Shown piece after piece: positions 8,313 through 17,667 of a DNA stretch of 64,000 nt. Numbering within the stretch: position 1 is the first letter of the stretch; the number at the start of each line of letters is the position of its first letter. The position numbers and the translations under genes are program-made. Source of the stretch: Pseudomonas putida. Lineage in GTDB: Bacteria; Pseudomonadota; Gammaproteobacteria; Pseudomonadales; Pseudomonadaceae. A model generated the notes under the pieces. It had not been told where the DNA came from. It searched no databases and worked only from the letters and a program-made list of their open reading frames with translations. The stretch covers positions 3,936,001-4,000,000 of the forward strand of contig NZ_CP016634.1 of NCBI RefSeq assembly GCF_002741075.1. Direction: 5' to 3'.

Positions 8313-8344
8313 GGGAGGGCTGCCTTATATAAAGGCAACCTCCC
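8313..8344 (-). terminator. Strong hairpin after ffh (possible terminator)
   Basis: GGGAGG and CCTCCC enclose an inner TGCCTT/AAGGCA stem with an ATATA loop, starting 10 bp past the ffh stop. No T tract follows on the minus strand, so it may protect the 3' end or act with Rho rather than be a classic intrinsic terminator. A second hairpin (TCCCGC-CGGA-GCGGGA, 8293-8308) is adjacent. Confidence 0.55.
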
Positions 8345-8353
8345 AGAATCGAA

Positions 8354-9730
8354 TCAGATCTTCGGCATGCCGCCACCTGGCAGCATCCCGCCTAGGCCAC
8401 GCATCATCTTGGCCATGCCGCCCTTGGCGGAGAATTTCTTCATCATCTTCTGCATCTGCTTGTGCTGCTTGATCAGCCGACCGACGTCCTGCACCTGGGT
8501 GCCAGAGCCGAGGGCGATGCGGCGCTTTCGCGAACCGCTGATGATTTCCGGGTCGCGACGCTCGGCAGGCGTCATGGAGTCGATGATCGCCTCCATCTGC
8601 TTGAACTGCTTCTCGGCCGCGCCCTGGGCATTGCCCATCTGCGACAGGTTGACCCCACCGATGCTCGGCAGCTTGTCCATCAGGCCGCCCAGGCCGCCCA
8701 TGTTCTTCATCTGCTGCAGTTGGTCGCGGAAGTCTTCAAGGTCGAAGCCCTTGCCCTTCTTGAGCTTCTTGGCGAGCTTGTCGGCCTTGGCCTTGTCGAT
8801 GTTCTGCTCGGCCTGCTCGATCAGGCTGAGCACGTCACCCATGCCCAGAATGCGCGAGGCGATGCGGTCTGGGTGGAAGGGCTCGAGCGCTTCGGTCTTC
8901 TCGCCCATACCGATGAACTTGATCGGCTTGCCGGTAATGGCGCGAACCGACAGGGCAGCACCGCCACGGGCATCACCGTCGACCTTGGTCAGCACCACGC
9001 CGGTCAGCGGCAGGGCGTCGCCGAAGGCCTTGGCGGTGTTGGCAGCGTCCTGACCGGTCATGGCGTCGACCACGAACAGCGTCTCGACCGGCTTGACCGC
9101 GGCGTGCAGCGCCTTGATCTCGTCCATCATATCGGCATCGATGTGCAGACGACCGGCGGTGTCGACGATGACCACGTCGATGTATTTGAGCTTGGCTTCG
9201 CGGATCGCTGCTTCAGCGATGGCCACAGGCTTCTGGCTGATGTCGGACGGGAAGAAGGTCACGCCGATATCATTGGCCAGGGTTTCGAGCTGTTTGATCG
9301 CCGCCGGACGATAGACGTCGGCCGACACCACCATCACGCTCTTTTTCTTGCGCTCCTTAAGGAAGCGCGCCAGCTTGCCGGCGGTCGTGGTCTTACCTGC
9401 ACCCTGCAAGCCCGCCATCAGCACCACAGCCGGTGGCGCGGCATTGAGCGCCAGGTCTTCGTTGGCCGCGCCCATCAGCCCTTCGAGCTCGGCCTGGACG
9501 ATCTTCACGAACGCCTGGCCCGGGGTCAGGCTGCGCGACACCTCAGTGCCGACCGCACGTTCCTTGACGCTGTTGACGAAATCCTTGACCACCGGCAGGG
9601 CGACGTCGGCCTCGAGCAGGGCCATGCGCACTTCGCGCAACGTATCCTTGATGTTGTCTTCGGTCAGCTTGGCCTTGCCGGTGACATGGCGCAGCGTCTG
9701 TGACAAGCGGTCGGTCAGGTTTTCGAACAT
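8354..9730 (-). CDS. ffh: Signal recognition particle protein Ffh
   Basis: 458-aa SRP54 GTPase that binds 4.5S RNA and signal sequences for co-translational membrane targeting. The N domain (residues 1-~90) is followed by the G domain: P-loop GLQGAGKTTTAGKLA, DTAGRLHID, and TKVDGDARGGAALS. The methionine-rich M domain covers ~300-458, with SGSRKRRIALGSGTQVQDV for RNA binding and the tail MMRGLGGMLPGGGMP. It is upstream of rpsP on the same strand and divergent from the CcsA-like gene, the arrangement also known in E. coli (ffh/ypjD/corB). Confidence 0.98.
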   Translation of the reverse strand: MFENLTDRLSQTLRHVTGKAKLTEDNIKDTLREVRMALLEADVALPVVKDFVNSVKERAVGTEVSRSLTPGQAFVKIVQAELEGLMGAANEDLALNAAPPAVVLMAGLQGAGKTTTAGKLARFLKERKKKSVMVVSADVYRPAAIKQLETLANDIGVTFFPSDISQKPVAIAEAAIREAKLKYIDVVIVDTAGRLHIDADMMDEIKALHAAVKPVETLFVVDAMTGQDAANTAKAFGDALPLTGVVLTKVDGDARGGAALSVRAITGKPIKFIGMGEKTEALEPFHPDRIASRILGMGDVLSLIEQAEQNIDKAKADKLAKKLKKGKGFDLEDFRDQLQQMKNMGGLGGLMDKLPSIGGVNLSQMGNAQGAAEKQFKQMEAIIDSMTPAERRDPEIISGSRKRRIALGSGTQVQDVGRLIKQHKQMQKMMKKFSAKGGMAKMMRGLGGMLPGGGMPKI

Positions 9731-10078
9731 GGTGATCCTTTCAGGCCCTAATAAAGCCGAGGTTTTTCAGGCACCCAGGTGAAGATGTACACGCCCCGGG
9801 CACAACAAGGCGGCGATTATAGCGAAGAGCGAGGGCTGCGCACACCTTGGTGCTGACCACCGGGGGGATGCTTGGTCTATTGGCGGGTACACCACGCTCA
9901 TCAGGATCACCGCCAGGCCTGTGGGACCGGGTTTACTCGCGAATGGGCCCGTACACTCAATCGAGGCTGTTACGTCAACAGATCTGCCCACGGGTCAGGT
10001 CCTACTGCTCTGCAGTCTTCCTAGAGCTGCGGGATCTATGCCAAACTCCGTCCTTTTAGGGCTTGCCTACCAGGACTT
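9731..10078. other. Intergenic region between ffh and ypjD-like gene
   Basis: 348 bp between divergent genes. It holds the promoters of both, of which none is clear enough to place, and one REP-like element at 9915-9950. No credible ORF or structured RNA was seen. Confidence 0.7.
9915..9950. repeat. Single REP-like element
   Basis: AGGCCTGTGGGACCGGG, then TTTACTCGCGAATGGGCC, matches with a few changes the P. putida-type REP (GGCCTGTGGGAGCGGGTTTACCCGCGAA) seen at four other sites in this window. It is slightly degenerate. Confidence 0.6.
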
Positions 10079-10888
10079 ATGCTCTCTTCCCCCAGCCTCA
10101 TCCCCAACCTGCTCGCCGCCGGGCTCTACATCGCCGCCGCGCTCTACCAAGGCAGTCGCCTGGCCCAGGGCAGCCGCGCCGACAAACGTCTGCTCGGCCT
10201 GCTCGGCGCCCTTGCGGTCATCGCCCAGGGCAGCGCCCTGTTCTTCCAGCTGCTCACACCGCTGGGCCTGAGCCTCGACTTCTTCAGCGCCGCCAGCCTG
10301 ATCGCCGTCGCGGTCATCTCGCTGACCTTGCTGGCCTGCCTGCGCATCCCGGTCGAAAATCTGCTGATGCTGCTGTTCCCACTCGGTGCGGTGACGGCCC
10401 TTCTGGCCCAGTTCGCCCCACCCGGCACCGTACCGCTGGTCAACGAGGAGCCTGGGATCCTGGCGCATATCCTGCTCTCGATCCTGGCCTATGGCTTGTT
10501 CACCATCGCCGTGTTCCAGGCCCTACTCCTGCTGCTGCAGGACCATCAGCTCAAGCACAAGCACCCTTCCGGCCTGATCCGTAACTTCCCGCCCCTGCAA
10601 ACCATGGAGAGCCTGTTGTTCGGCTTCCTCTGGGCAGGCTGGGGCCTGCTGTCGCTGTCGCTGTTGTCCGGCTGGCTGTTCCTGGACAACCTGTTCGCCC
10701 AGCACCTGGTGCACAAGACGCTGCTATCCTGTGTGGCCTGGGTGGTGTTCGGCCTGCTGCTGTGGGGACGCACCCGCCTGGGCTGGCGGGGTCACAAAGC
10801 GATCCGCTGGACCCTCGCCGGTTTCTGCCTGCTGATGCTGGCCTATTTCGGCAGCAAGCTGGTACGTGAATTCATCCTGCATATCTGA
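10079..10888 (+). CDS. CcsA/CcmC-like inner-membrane protein (YpjD family)
   Basis: 269-aa membrane protein of the cytochrome c assembly (CcmC/CcsA/ResC) superfamily with about eight hydrophobic segments. The family region includes LVNEEPGILAHILLSILAYGLFTIAVFQALLLL and, near the C-terminus, WVVFGLLLWGRTRLGWRGHKAIRWTLAGFCLLMLAYFGSK. The E. coli homologue YpjD is likewise next to ffh and corB. A heme-handling role is suggested by the superfamily; the true function is not settled. The next gene starts 9 bp downstream, so the two form an operon. Confidence 0.88.
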   Translation: MLSSPSLIPNLLAAGLYIAAALYQGSRLAQGSRADKRLLGLLGALAVIAQGSALFFQLLTPLGLSLDFFSAASLIAVAVISLTLLACLRIPVENLLMLLFPLGAVTALLAQFAPPGTVPLVNEEPGILAHILLSILAYGLFTIAVFQALLLLLQDHQLKHKHPSGLIRNFPPLQTMESLLFGFLWAGWGLLSLSLLSGWLFLDNLFAQHLVHKTLLSCVAWVVFGLLLWGRTRLGWRGHKAIRWTLAGFCLLMLAYFGSKLVREFILHI

Positions 10889-10897
10889 CGACCGCCC

Positions 10898-12100
10898 ATG
10901 GACACCCTGCCGTACGCTCCGCTATTCGGCACCCTGGCACTGGCGCTGCTCTGGTCGGTGCTGTTTACCGCCGTCGATGCGGCCCGCCAGCAACTGAACG
11001 GCCATCAGCGCCCCGCTGACAGCGCCGAACCCGCCCTGCCCGCCCAAGCCGTGGTGCTCTGCGCCAGCCTGGGCAAGCTGCTGGTGCTGGGCCTGGCCTG
11101 CCTGATCGGCCAGCGCTACAACGGCGAACACGGCTTCTGGATGGCAGGACTGGCCGCCACCCTCACGCTACTGGTTTTGGCCGAATACCTGCCCAGGCGC
11201 GCCGCCCGGCGCAACCCGCACGCCTTCCTCGGCGTGGGCACCCTGCTCAGGTGGCCTCTGGTCGCGCTGCAACCGCTGGCCTGCCTGCTCGACGGTTGCG
11301 CCAAGCTGATCCTTCGCCCCTTGCGCGCACAACCCGCCGCCGTGGCGCTGCACCCACAGGAACATGACGATTTCGAAGAAGGCGAGCCCTTCGACGCGCC
11401 ACGCCAGGGCCTGCTCGAAGGCCTGCAATCGCTGGACAAGATCACCGTCAACGACATCCTCGTGCCCCGCAACGAGGTGGACGGCATCAACCTGGACGAC
11501 TCGCTCGAGCAGATCGCCGAACAACTGATCGTCAGCCGCCATACCCGCCTGCCGGTCTACCACAGCGATATCAACCAGGTCGAAGCCATCCTCAACACCA
11601 AGCTGATCAGCCATTTGCTGCCTCGTGGCGAGTTGACCCTCCAGGCGCTGCGCGCGGCCTGCTACGAACCCTACTTCGTTCCCGAAAGCACCCCACTGCA
11701 ACGGCAACTGCTGAACTTCCACAAGCAGCAGCGGCGCCTGGGCGTGGTGGTGGATGAATATGGCGAGGTCCAGGGCATCGTCACCCTGGAAGACATCCTT
11801 GAGGAGATCGTCGGCGAGTTCGAGGATGAGCAATCGCTCGAAAACCCGCACGTCCACCCCCTGGCCGATGGCCGCTTCGTGATCGAAGGCACGGCCTCGC
11901 TGCGCGAAATCAACCGCAGCCTGGGCTGGCACCTGCCCTGCGACGGCGGCCCGAAGACCCTAAACGGGCTGGTCACCGAGGCGCTGGAAAGCATTCCGGA
12001 AAGCGCCGTATGCCTGAAGATCGGCCGCTATCGCTTGGAAATCCTCGAAACAGAGGACAATTGCGCCAGCAAGGTACTGGTCTGGACCGTGACCCGATAG
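10898..12100 (+). CDS. CorB/HlyC-CorC family CBS-domain membrane protein
   Basis: 400-aa protein of the CNNM/CorB (YfjD) family linked to magnesium/cobalt transport. The N-terminal DUF21-type membrane region (residues ~1-150) has hydrophobic stretches around LFGTLALALLWSVLF, LGKLLVLGLACLIG and MAGLAATLTLLVLA. A CBS pair spans ~185-320: ITVNDILVPRNEVDGI, RLPVYHSDINQVEAILNTKLI and LGVVVDEYGEVQGIVTLEDILEEIVGEF. A C-terminal CorC_HlyC domain follows (HPLADGRFVIEGTASLREIN). It is co-directional with the ypjD-like gene. Confidence 0.9.
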   Translation: MDTLPYAPLFGTLALALLWSVLFTAVDAARQQLNGHQRPADSAEPALPAQAVVLCASLGKLLVLGLACLIGQRYNGEHGFWMAGLAATLTLLVLAEYLPRRAARRNPHAFLGVGTLLRWPLVALQPLACLLDGCAKLILRPLRAQPAAVALHPQEHDDFEEGEPFDAPRQGLLEGLQSLDKITVNDILVPRNEVDGINLDDSLEQIAEQLIVSRHTRLPVYHSDINQVEAILNTKLISHLLPRGELTLQALRAACYEPYFVPESTPLQRQLLNFHKQQRRLGVVVDEYGEVQGIVTLEDILEEIVGEFEDEQSLENPHVHPLADGRFVIEGTASLREINRSLGWHLPCDGGPKTLNGLVTEALESIPESAVCLKIGRYRLEILETEDNCASKVLVWTVTR

Positions 12101-12354
12101 CTATACTCCAGTCACGCTTACCCAGCCCTGCCGTCCCGCCTGCTACCCGCTCCCGGCGCCACACGGCCGGTGCGCTCCACTGACACGCCCCGCGGTCCTG
12201 CTTCAACACCCAGAACAGCCCGCTCCCGTCCCTACCCTTGGGCTATCGTCGGTCGAGCGACTCACACTATGACGCTCCGGCGCCCGCACGCCCATGCCTG
12301 CCCGGCAGGCTGCGGCCCGCCCATAGGGAGCAATGACTGTCAGGGACCTACACG

Positions 12355-13656
12355 ATGACCACCAGCAGTACCTGTGCCGACGCCTCGGCAGCCCCCGTCA
12401 ATTCCCCCGCCCGCGTGGCCACCGCCAGCTTCATCGGCACCGCCATCGAGTTCTACGACTTCTATGTCTACGCCACTGCCGCCGCGCTGGTGATCGGTCC
12501 GGTGTTCTTCCCGTCGGGGTCAGGCACCGCGCAGATGCTCGCGGCCTTTCTGACCTTCGGTATCGCCTTCCTCGCCCGCCCGCTGGGCTCGGCACTGTTC
12601 GGCCACTTCGGCGACCGTATCGGCCGTAAATCCACCCTGGTCGCCTCGTTGCTGCTGATGGGCGTGTCGACGACCCTGATCGGGGTACTTCCCGGGTATG
12701 ACAGCATCGGCGTCTGGGCGCCGATCATCCTTTGCCTGCTGCGCTTCGGCCAAGGCCTCGGCCTGGGCGGCGAATGGGGCGGCGCGGCGCTGCTGGCCAC
12801 TGAAAACGCCCCTGAAGGCAAGCGCGCCTGGTTTGGCATGTTCCCGCAGTTGGGCCCCTCCATTGGCTTTTTGGCGGCCAACGGGCTGTTCCTGACACTG
12901 GCATTGACGCTCAGCGACGAGCAGTTCCGTGACTGGGGCTGGCGCATTCCGTTCCTGCTCAGCGCCGCGCTGGTGGTCGTCGGCCTGTACGTGCGCCTGA
13001 AGCTTGAGGAGAGCCCGGTGTTCGCCAAAGCCGTGGCACGCCATGAGCGGGTGAAGCTGCCGGTGGTGGATCTGTTCGCCAAGTACTGGCTGCCGACCCT
13101 GTTGGGCGCTGCGGCGATGGTGGTGTGCTACGCGCTGTTCTACATCTCCACGGTGTTCTCCCTGAGCTACGGAGTGTCGACCTTGGGCTACAGCCGCGAA
13201 AGCTTCCTGGGCATGTTGTGCTTTGCCGTGGTGTTTATGGCCTTGGCGACGCCGCTGTCGGCCTGGCTGAGTGACCGCTACGGACGCAAGCCGGTGCTGA
13301 TCGTCGGCGGCCTGCTGGCGGTGGCATCGGGCTTTACCATGGAGCCGCTGCTGACCTCGGGCTCGACCACCGGCGTTGCGCTGTTCCTGGCCATCGAGCT
13401 GTTCTTGATGGGCGTGACTTTCGCGCCGATGGGGGCATTGCTGCCTGAGCTGTTCCCGACCCATGTGCGCTATACCGGCGCCTCGGCGGCCTACAACCTG
13501 GGCGGTATCGTCGGCGCCTCGGCGGCCCCGTTCTTCGCCCAGCAGTTGGTGAGCATGGGGGGATTGAGCTGGGTGGGCGGGTATGTGTCAGTGGCGGCAG
13601 TGATCAGCCTGATCGCCGTCTTGTGCCTGAAAGAGACACGTAACACGGCACTCTGA
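12355..13656 (+). CDS. MFS transporter, metabolite:H+ symporter (MHS) family
   Basis: 433-aa 12-TM major facilitator. The N-terminus ATASFIGTAIEFYDFYVYATAAALVIGPVFFP is the MHS (shikimate/proline-betaine type) signature. The loop 2-3 motif GHFGDRIGRKSTL and the loop 8-9 repeat SDRYGRKPVL are intact, and GQGLGLGGEWGGAALLATENAP is the family block after TM4. The substrate cannot be told. A 254-bp gap separates it from the preceding gene, so it is a single transcription unit; REP elements follow. Confidence 0.88.
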   Translation: MTTSSTCADASAAPVNSPARVATASFIGTAIEFYDFYVYATAAALVIGPVFFPSGSGTAQMLAAFLTFGIAFLARPLGSALFGHFGDRIGRKSTLVASLLLMGVSTTLIGVLPGYDSIGVWAPIILCLLRFGQGLGLGGEWGGAALLATENAPEGKRAWFGMFPQLGPSIGFLAANGLFLTLALTLSDEQFRDWGWRIPFLLSAALVVVGLYVRLKLEESPVFAKAVARHERVKLPVVDLFAKYWLPTLLGAAAMVVCYALFYISTVFSLSYGVSTLGYSRESFLGMLCFAVVFMALATPLSAWLSDRYGRKPVLIVGGLLAVASGFTMEPLLTSGSTTGVALFLAIELFLMGVTFAPMGALLPELFPTHVRYTGASAAYNLGGIVGASAAPFFAQQLVSMGGLSWVGGYVSVAAVISLIAVLCLKETRNTAL

Positions 13657-13672
13657 TACCAGGGGTCGCCAT

Positions 13673-13747
13673 GAGGCCCATTCGCGGGTAAAGCCGCCCC
13701 TACAGATCGAGCGATTCCCTGTGGGAGGGGTTACCCGCGAACAGGCT
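13673..13747. repeat. Inverted pair of REP elements (REPIN-like)
   Basis: One copy (13673-13705, TTCGCGGGTAAAGCCGCCCC...) and an inverted copy (13718-13747, CTGTGGGAGGGGTTACCCGCGAA) are separated by about 12 bp. They lie between the convergent ends of the MFS gene and purT. Such pairs form a large cruciform or hairpin and can protect both mRNA 3' ends. Confidence 0.8.
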
Positions 13748-13769
13748 GCCCGGCAGCCTTGGCGTCAGA

Positions 13770-14951
13770 TCAGAACTCGACCTTGACCGCCTGCGAAGCG
13801 CGGGTCGCCTTGGCCCGCGCCGCCTCGATCGACTCGTCTCGCGCCAGACATACGCCCATGCGACGCTGGCCGTTGACTTCCGGCTTGCCGAACAGGCGAA
13901 TGGCGGTGTCCGGCTCGCTCAGGGCCGCGCCCAGGTTGGCGAAGGAAGTCTGCTGCGACTGGCCTTCAGGCAAGATCACCGCCGAGGCCGACGGACCGAA
14001 CTGACGCACCACCGGGATCGGCAGGCCCAGGATTGCACGGGCATGCAGGGCGAACTGCGAAAGGTCCTGGGAAATCAGGGTCACCAGCCCGGTATCGTGG
14101 GGGCGCGGCGAGACTTCGCTGAACCATACCTGGTCGCCTTTGACGAACAGCTCCACGCCGAACAGGCCACGCCCACCCAGGGCATCGGTGACCGCCTGGG
14201 CCACCCGCTGGGACTCAGCCAGGGCCTTCGGGCTCATGGCCTGCGGCTGCCAGGACTCCTGATAGTCGCCTTTCTCCTGACGGTGACCGACCGGCGCGAG
14301 GAAGGTGGTGCCGCCCACATGACGCACGGTCAACAAGGTGATCTCATACTCGAAATCGATGAAGCCTTCGATGATCACTCGGCCCTTGCCCGCGCGGCCC
14401 CCTTCTTGCGCGTAGTCCCACGCCTTCTGCAGGTCGGCTTCGCTGCGCAGCAGGCTTTGCCCTTTGCCCGAGGAACTCATCACCGGCTTGACCACGCAGG
14501 GGTAGCCCAGGTCGGCAACGGCCTTGGCATAGTCATCGAAGGTATCGGCGAAGTGGTATGGCGAGGTCGGCAGGTCCAGTTCTTCGGCAGCCAGACGACG
14601 GATGCCTTCGCGGTTCATGGTCAGCTGGGTGGCGCGAGCGGTGGGGACGACATTGAAGCCTTCGTTCTCCAGCTCGACCAGGGTCGCGGTGGCGATGGCT
14701 TCGATTTCCGGGACGATGTAGTGCGGCTTCTCGGCTTCGATCACGGCGCGCAGGGCGACGCCATCGAGCATGTTGATGACGTGGCTGCGGTGCGCAACCT
14801 GCATGGCGGGGGCATTGGCGTAGCGGTCCACGGCGATGACTTCGACACCCAGGCGCTGCAGCTCGATCACCACTTCCTTGCCCAACTCGCCGCAGCCACA
14901 CAGCAGTACACGGGTCGCGGTGGGCGACAATGGGGTTCCGATACGGGTCAT
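13770..14951 (-). CDS. purT: Formate-dependent phosphoribosylglycinamide formyltransferase PurT
   Basis: 393-aa ATP-grasp enzyme that formylates GAR using formate and ATP, the alternative to PurN in step 3 of purine synthesis. The N-terminal fold has [22 protein letters not shown]. The ATP-grasp region includes [19 protein letters not shown] and [33 protein letters not shown]. The C-terminus [19 protein letters not shown] is standard. It is monocistronic, with a 117-bp gap to the next minus gene and convergent to the MFS gene. Confidence 0.97.
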   Translation of the reverse strand: MTRIGTPLSPTATRVLLCGCGELGKEVVIELQRLGVEVIAVDRYANAPAMQVAHRSHVINMLDGVALRAVIEAEKPHYIVPEIEAIATATLVELENEGFNVVPTARATQLTMNREGIRRLAAEELDLPTSPYHFADTFDDYAKAVADLGYPCVVKPVMSSSGKGQSLLRSEADLQKAWDYAQEGGRAGKGRVIIEGFIDFEYEITLLTVRHVGGTTFLAPVGHRQEKGDYQESWQPQAMSPKALAESQRVAQAVTDALGGRGLFGVELFVKGDQVWFSEVSPRPHDTGLVTLISQDLSQFALHARAILGLPIPVVRQFGPSASAVILPEGQSQQTSFANLGAALSEPDTAIRLFGKPEVNGQRRMGVCLARDESIEAARAKATRASQAVKVEF

Positions 14952-15068
14952 TTCAGGTCCTCGAAGGCGTCCGGGGCCGCGCCACGTTGGCTGCCGCCCG
15001 CTGAAAAAGGACCGATATTCTACACCTGGCGAAGCGTTCCGGGGCCGCCGCGAGCCCCCCCCCTCACA

Positions 15069-15536
15069 TCACCCTGCGACGACCTCGCGCCGCGCGCGCC
15101 AGGTCATGGCCAGCCAAACGGCGGTGACGCCCGCGAACTTGGAGGCCAGGGCCGTGCCGATGACCGCCGGAGTCAGCGCGCCGATCATGCCGAAGAAGAT
15201 GAAAGTGTCCACCGGAATGCTCAGGGCCGAGCTGAGCCACAGACGGTCCCGCAGCGGCCGACGGGTGATGCTGAACACCAGCCAGTCGATCAGTTCGGAC
15301 ACGAAGAACGCGGTGGCGCTGGCCAGGGCAATGGCGGGTTCCGAGGTGACATAAGACAGCACCAACGCCGCCAGCATGGCCAACAGCGCGCCATGACCAT
15401 AGCGGGTTTGAACCATGTCGCGCAGGATGAACACCAGACCGCCCCAGGCGGACCAGATCACATCCAGGTGCGGGGCACTGGAGAAGGCGTAGTTGATCAG
15501 CACTACGCTACTGATATAGGCAATGAGATAGAACAT
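15069..15536 (-). CDS. VUT family transporter-like membrane protein
   Basis: 155-aa membrane protein, about five TM segments, of the VUT/YhhQ superfamily, whose better-known members import queuosine precursors. Matching features are LDVIWSAWGGLVFILRDMVQTRYG, the conserved acidic residue in ATAFFVSELIDWLVFSITRRP, and the LSIPVDTFIFFGMIG block. It is shorter than YhhQ (~220 aa), so it belongs to the smaller VUT subgroup. No local gene hints at the substrate. Confidence 0.8.
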   Translation of the reverse strand: MFYLIAYISSVVLINYAFSSAPHLDVIWSAWGGLVFILRDMVQTRYGHGALLAMLAALVLSYVTSEPAIALASATAFFVSELIDWLVFSITRRPLRDRLWLSSALSIPVDTFIFFGMIGALTPAVIGTALASKFAGVTAVWLAMTWRARREVVAG

Positions 15537-15585
15537 GGGATCACACGTTGGGCAAGCGGCACAGAATACTTGAATTTCGAGTCAA

Positions 15586-15798
15586 CTACAGCCCCGACCC
15601 GATGACCAACCCCGCCGCCACCGCCCGCTCATGGCACAGCACCAGCACCTGGCGGCGCTCGTCGTTGCTCATGCGCGACCACCGGGTGATCTCGCTCACC
15701 GTGCGCTGGCAGCCGACGCAGATGTCCTGCTCGTCCAGCGCACAGACATTGACGCACGGCGAGGCGACCGGGCGTTCGGCATTCTGCATATCAGTCAT
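15586..15798 (-). CDS. DUF1289 domain protein, small Cys-rich
   Basis: About 70 aa. The four-cysteine motif [21 protein letters not shown] is the hallmark of DUF1289, probably a metal site, followed by [19 protein letters not shown]. The start [10 protein letters not shown] overlaps the stop of the gamma-carbonic anhydrase gene by 8 bp, suggesting coupled translation; an alternative ATG is 9 bp downstream. The function of DUF1289 proteins is not known. Confidence 0.85.
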   Translation of the reverse strand: MTDMQNAERPVASPCVNVCALDEQDICVGCQRTVSEITRWSRMSNDERRQVLVLCHERAVAAGLVIGSGL

Positions 15799-16315
15799 CC
15801 TGGGGCGCCAGCTCGCGCGCATAGCGCTCGGCATTGTGCATATAGTGCGCGGCGCTGGCTTCGAGCATGCGCTTCTGCGCCTCGGTCAGCTCGCGCACCA
15901 CCTTGCCTGGCGAGCCCATGACCAGTGAGCCATCCGGGATCTCCTTGCCCTCCGGGATCAATGCGTTGGCGCCGATGATGCAATGCTTGCCGATGCGCAC
16001 GTTGTTGAGAATCACGGCATTGATACCGATCAGGCTGTAGTCGCCCACCGTGCAACCATGGAGCATGGCGTTATGACCGACCGTCACTCCCTTGCCGAGG
16101 GTCAGCGGGGAGCCCATGTCGGTATGCATCACCGTGCCATCCTGGACATTGCTGCCTTCGCCGATGTCGATCAGTTCGTTGTCGCCGCGCAGCACCGCGC
16201 CGAACCAGACACTGGCCCCGGCCTGCAGGCGCACCTTGCCGATCAAGGTGGCGTTGGGGGCGGCCCAACTGGTGGGGTGGGTTTCGACCCGCAGGTCGCC
16301 CAGGCGGTATTTCAT
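15791..16315 (-). CDS. Gamma-carbonic anhydrase family protein (YrdA/PaaY-like)
   Basis: 174-aa left-handed beta-helix hexapeptide protein. Repeats run from [24 protein letters not shown] to [18 protein letters not shown]. Zinc-ligand histidines occur in [12 protein letters not shown] and [21 protein letters not shown], as in gamma-class carbonic anhydrases, though many relatives lack activity. It is followed by the overlapping DUF1289 gene. Confidence 0.9.
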   Translation of the reverse strand: MKYRLGDLRVETHPTSWAAPNATLIGKVRLQAGASVWFGAVLRGDNELIDIGEGSNVQDGTVMHTDMGSPLTLGKGVTVGHNAMLHGCTVGDYSLIGINAVILNNVRIGKHCIIGANALIPEGKEIPDGSLVMGSPGKVVRELTEAQKRMLEASAAHYMHNAERYARELAPQDD

Positions 16316-16360
16316 GTCTCGTTCCTCACGGTTGAAGGCAGATGGCGGAGTGGGCCCCGC

Positions 16361-16960
16361 TCAGATCTGGGTATAGCGCTCTGGGGGCTGGTGCAGGCTG
16401 ATGCCGGCGTCGAACAGCACATTGACCAGCTCGACGATCATGATCGCCGACAATCCCCAGATCTTGTATTCGCCGTAGCGATAGGCCGGCACGTACCAGC
16501 TGCGCCCTTGGTAGTCGATACGATGGGTATGGTCGCGCGGGTCCTGACGGAAGAACGCCAACGGAACCGTGAACACCGCGGCGATCTCGGCATCATTGGC
16601 ACGGTACTCGACATAATCGGGAATGATCCCGACGAATGGCGTCACTTTAAGGCCATGCAGGGAAATCACCGGACTCAAGGGGCCGATGACCTCCACCAGG
16701 CCAGGCGGCAGGCCGATTTCCTCCTCGGCCTCGCGCAAGGCGGTGAATACCAGGTCCGGGTCCTCCGGGTCGCGCCGCCCGCCAGGGAAGGCCACCTCGC
16801 CTCCATGGGTGGAAAGCCCCTTGGCCCTCAGAGTCAGCACCAGCTCGGGCTCTTCGCTGCGGGTGATGGGCAAGAGTACCGCCGCCTCGGGGAAACGTCG
16901 GTCGGTTTCCAATGACGCGGGGGTGTGGTTGCTCATTCGGCGAAGAAGCTCGTCCAGCAT
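16361..16960 (-). CDS. Nudix hydrolase, CoA pyrophosphatase type
   Basis: 199-aa Nudix protein. The Nudix box GGRRDPEDPDLVFTALREAEEEIGLPP (residues ~60-86) has the REAEEEIG core. The preceding LSTHGGEVAFPGG and the following SPVISLHGLKVTPFVGII fit the CoA-diphosphatase (UPF0035, NudL-like) subgroup. The start MLDELLRRMSNHTPASL was preferred over a longer upstream frame. It is divergent from a second Nudix gene 133 bp away. Confidence 0.87.
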   Translation of the reverse strand: MLDELLRRMSNHTPASLETDRRFPEAAVLLPITRSEEPELVLTLRAKGLSTHGGEVAFPGGRRDPEDPDLVFTALREAEEEIGLPPGLVEVIGPLSPVISLHGLKVTPFVGIIPDYVEYRANDAEIAAVFTVPLAFFRQDPRDHTHRIDYQGRSWYVPAYRYGEYKIWGLSAIMIVELVNVLFDAGISLHQPPERYTQI

Positions 16961-17093
16961 TGCACTCTCTCGATTCCAAGGCCTGCCCAGCATGATGCAC
17001 CAAAGCCGCGAAGCACCCAAGCCCCGCCCGAGGGCGGCTTGCGCAGCGCAGGCCGGCCACGCCAAGATAGCTGCATCTATAAGGAACCACAGC

Positions 17094-17648
17094 ATGAAAT
17101 TCTGCAGCGCGTGCGGCCAGGCGGTCATTCAGCGAATCCCCGAAGGTGACAGCCGCCTGCGGTATGTCTGCGATCATTGCCACACCGTCCATTACCAGAA
17201 CCCCAACATCGTCGCCGGCGTACTCCCCACCTGGGGTAGCCAAGTGCTGCTGTGCCGACGGGCGATCGAACCGCGTCGAGGGTTCTGGACCTTGCCCGCC
17301 GGGTTCATGGAGAACGGCGAAACCCTCGATGCAGCCGCCCGGCGCGAAACCGTCGAGGAAGCCTGCGCGCGAGTTGGCCAGATGAGCCTGTACCAGCTCT
17401 TCGATCTGCCTCACATCGACCAGGTGCATGTGTTCTTCCGCGCAGAGCTGGCCGACCTGGATTTTGCCGTGGGCGTGGAGAGTCTGGAGGTGCGCTTGTT
17501 CGAGGAACATGAAATTCCCTGGGACGAGCTGGCTTTCCGCACCGTCGCACGCACACTAGAATGCTATTATCGCGACCGCGTCGGGCAGCACTTCCCCGTA
17601 GGCCATGAGTACCTGCCACCGATGAACGTCTCGTCGTCCACCACTTAG
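17094..17648 (+). CDS. Nudix hydrolase with N-terminal zinc ribbon
   Basis: 184-aa Nudix protein. Cys pairs FCSACGQ and YVCDHCHTVHYQNP (residues 3-6 and 24-27) form a zinc ribbon as in NudC-like and related Pseudomonas Nudix proteins. The Nudix box GFMENGETLDAAARRETVEEACA carries the RETVEEAC core. AAGGAACC precedes the ATG. The substrate is unknown. The L,D-transpeptidase gene begins 19 bp after its stop and is probably co-transcribed. Confidence 0.87.
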   Translation: MKFCSACGQAVIQRIPEGDSRLRYVCDHCHTVHYQNPNIVAGVLPTWGSQVLLCRRAIEPRRGFWTLPAGFMENGETLDAAARRETVEEACARVGQMSLYQLFDLPHIDQVHVFFRAELADLDFAVGVESLEVRLFEEHEIPWDELAFRTVARTLECYYRDRVGQHFPVGHEYLPPMNVSSSTT

Positions 17649-17667
17649 CTTTCAGGGATACGGTTTC

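Noticed and set aside
12101..12354. tRNA or small RNA between the CorB-like and MFS genes
   Set aside because: Contains a few GC hairpins such as GCCTGCCCGGCAGGC but no cloverleaf, promoter-terminator pair or conserved RNA motif that I can identify.
14043..15605. 520-aa plus-strand ORF across purT and the VUT gene
   Set aside because: Crosses two well-supported minus-strand genes and lacks any recognisable domain.
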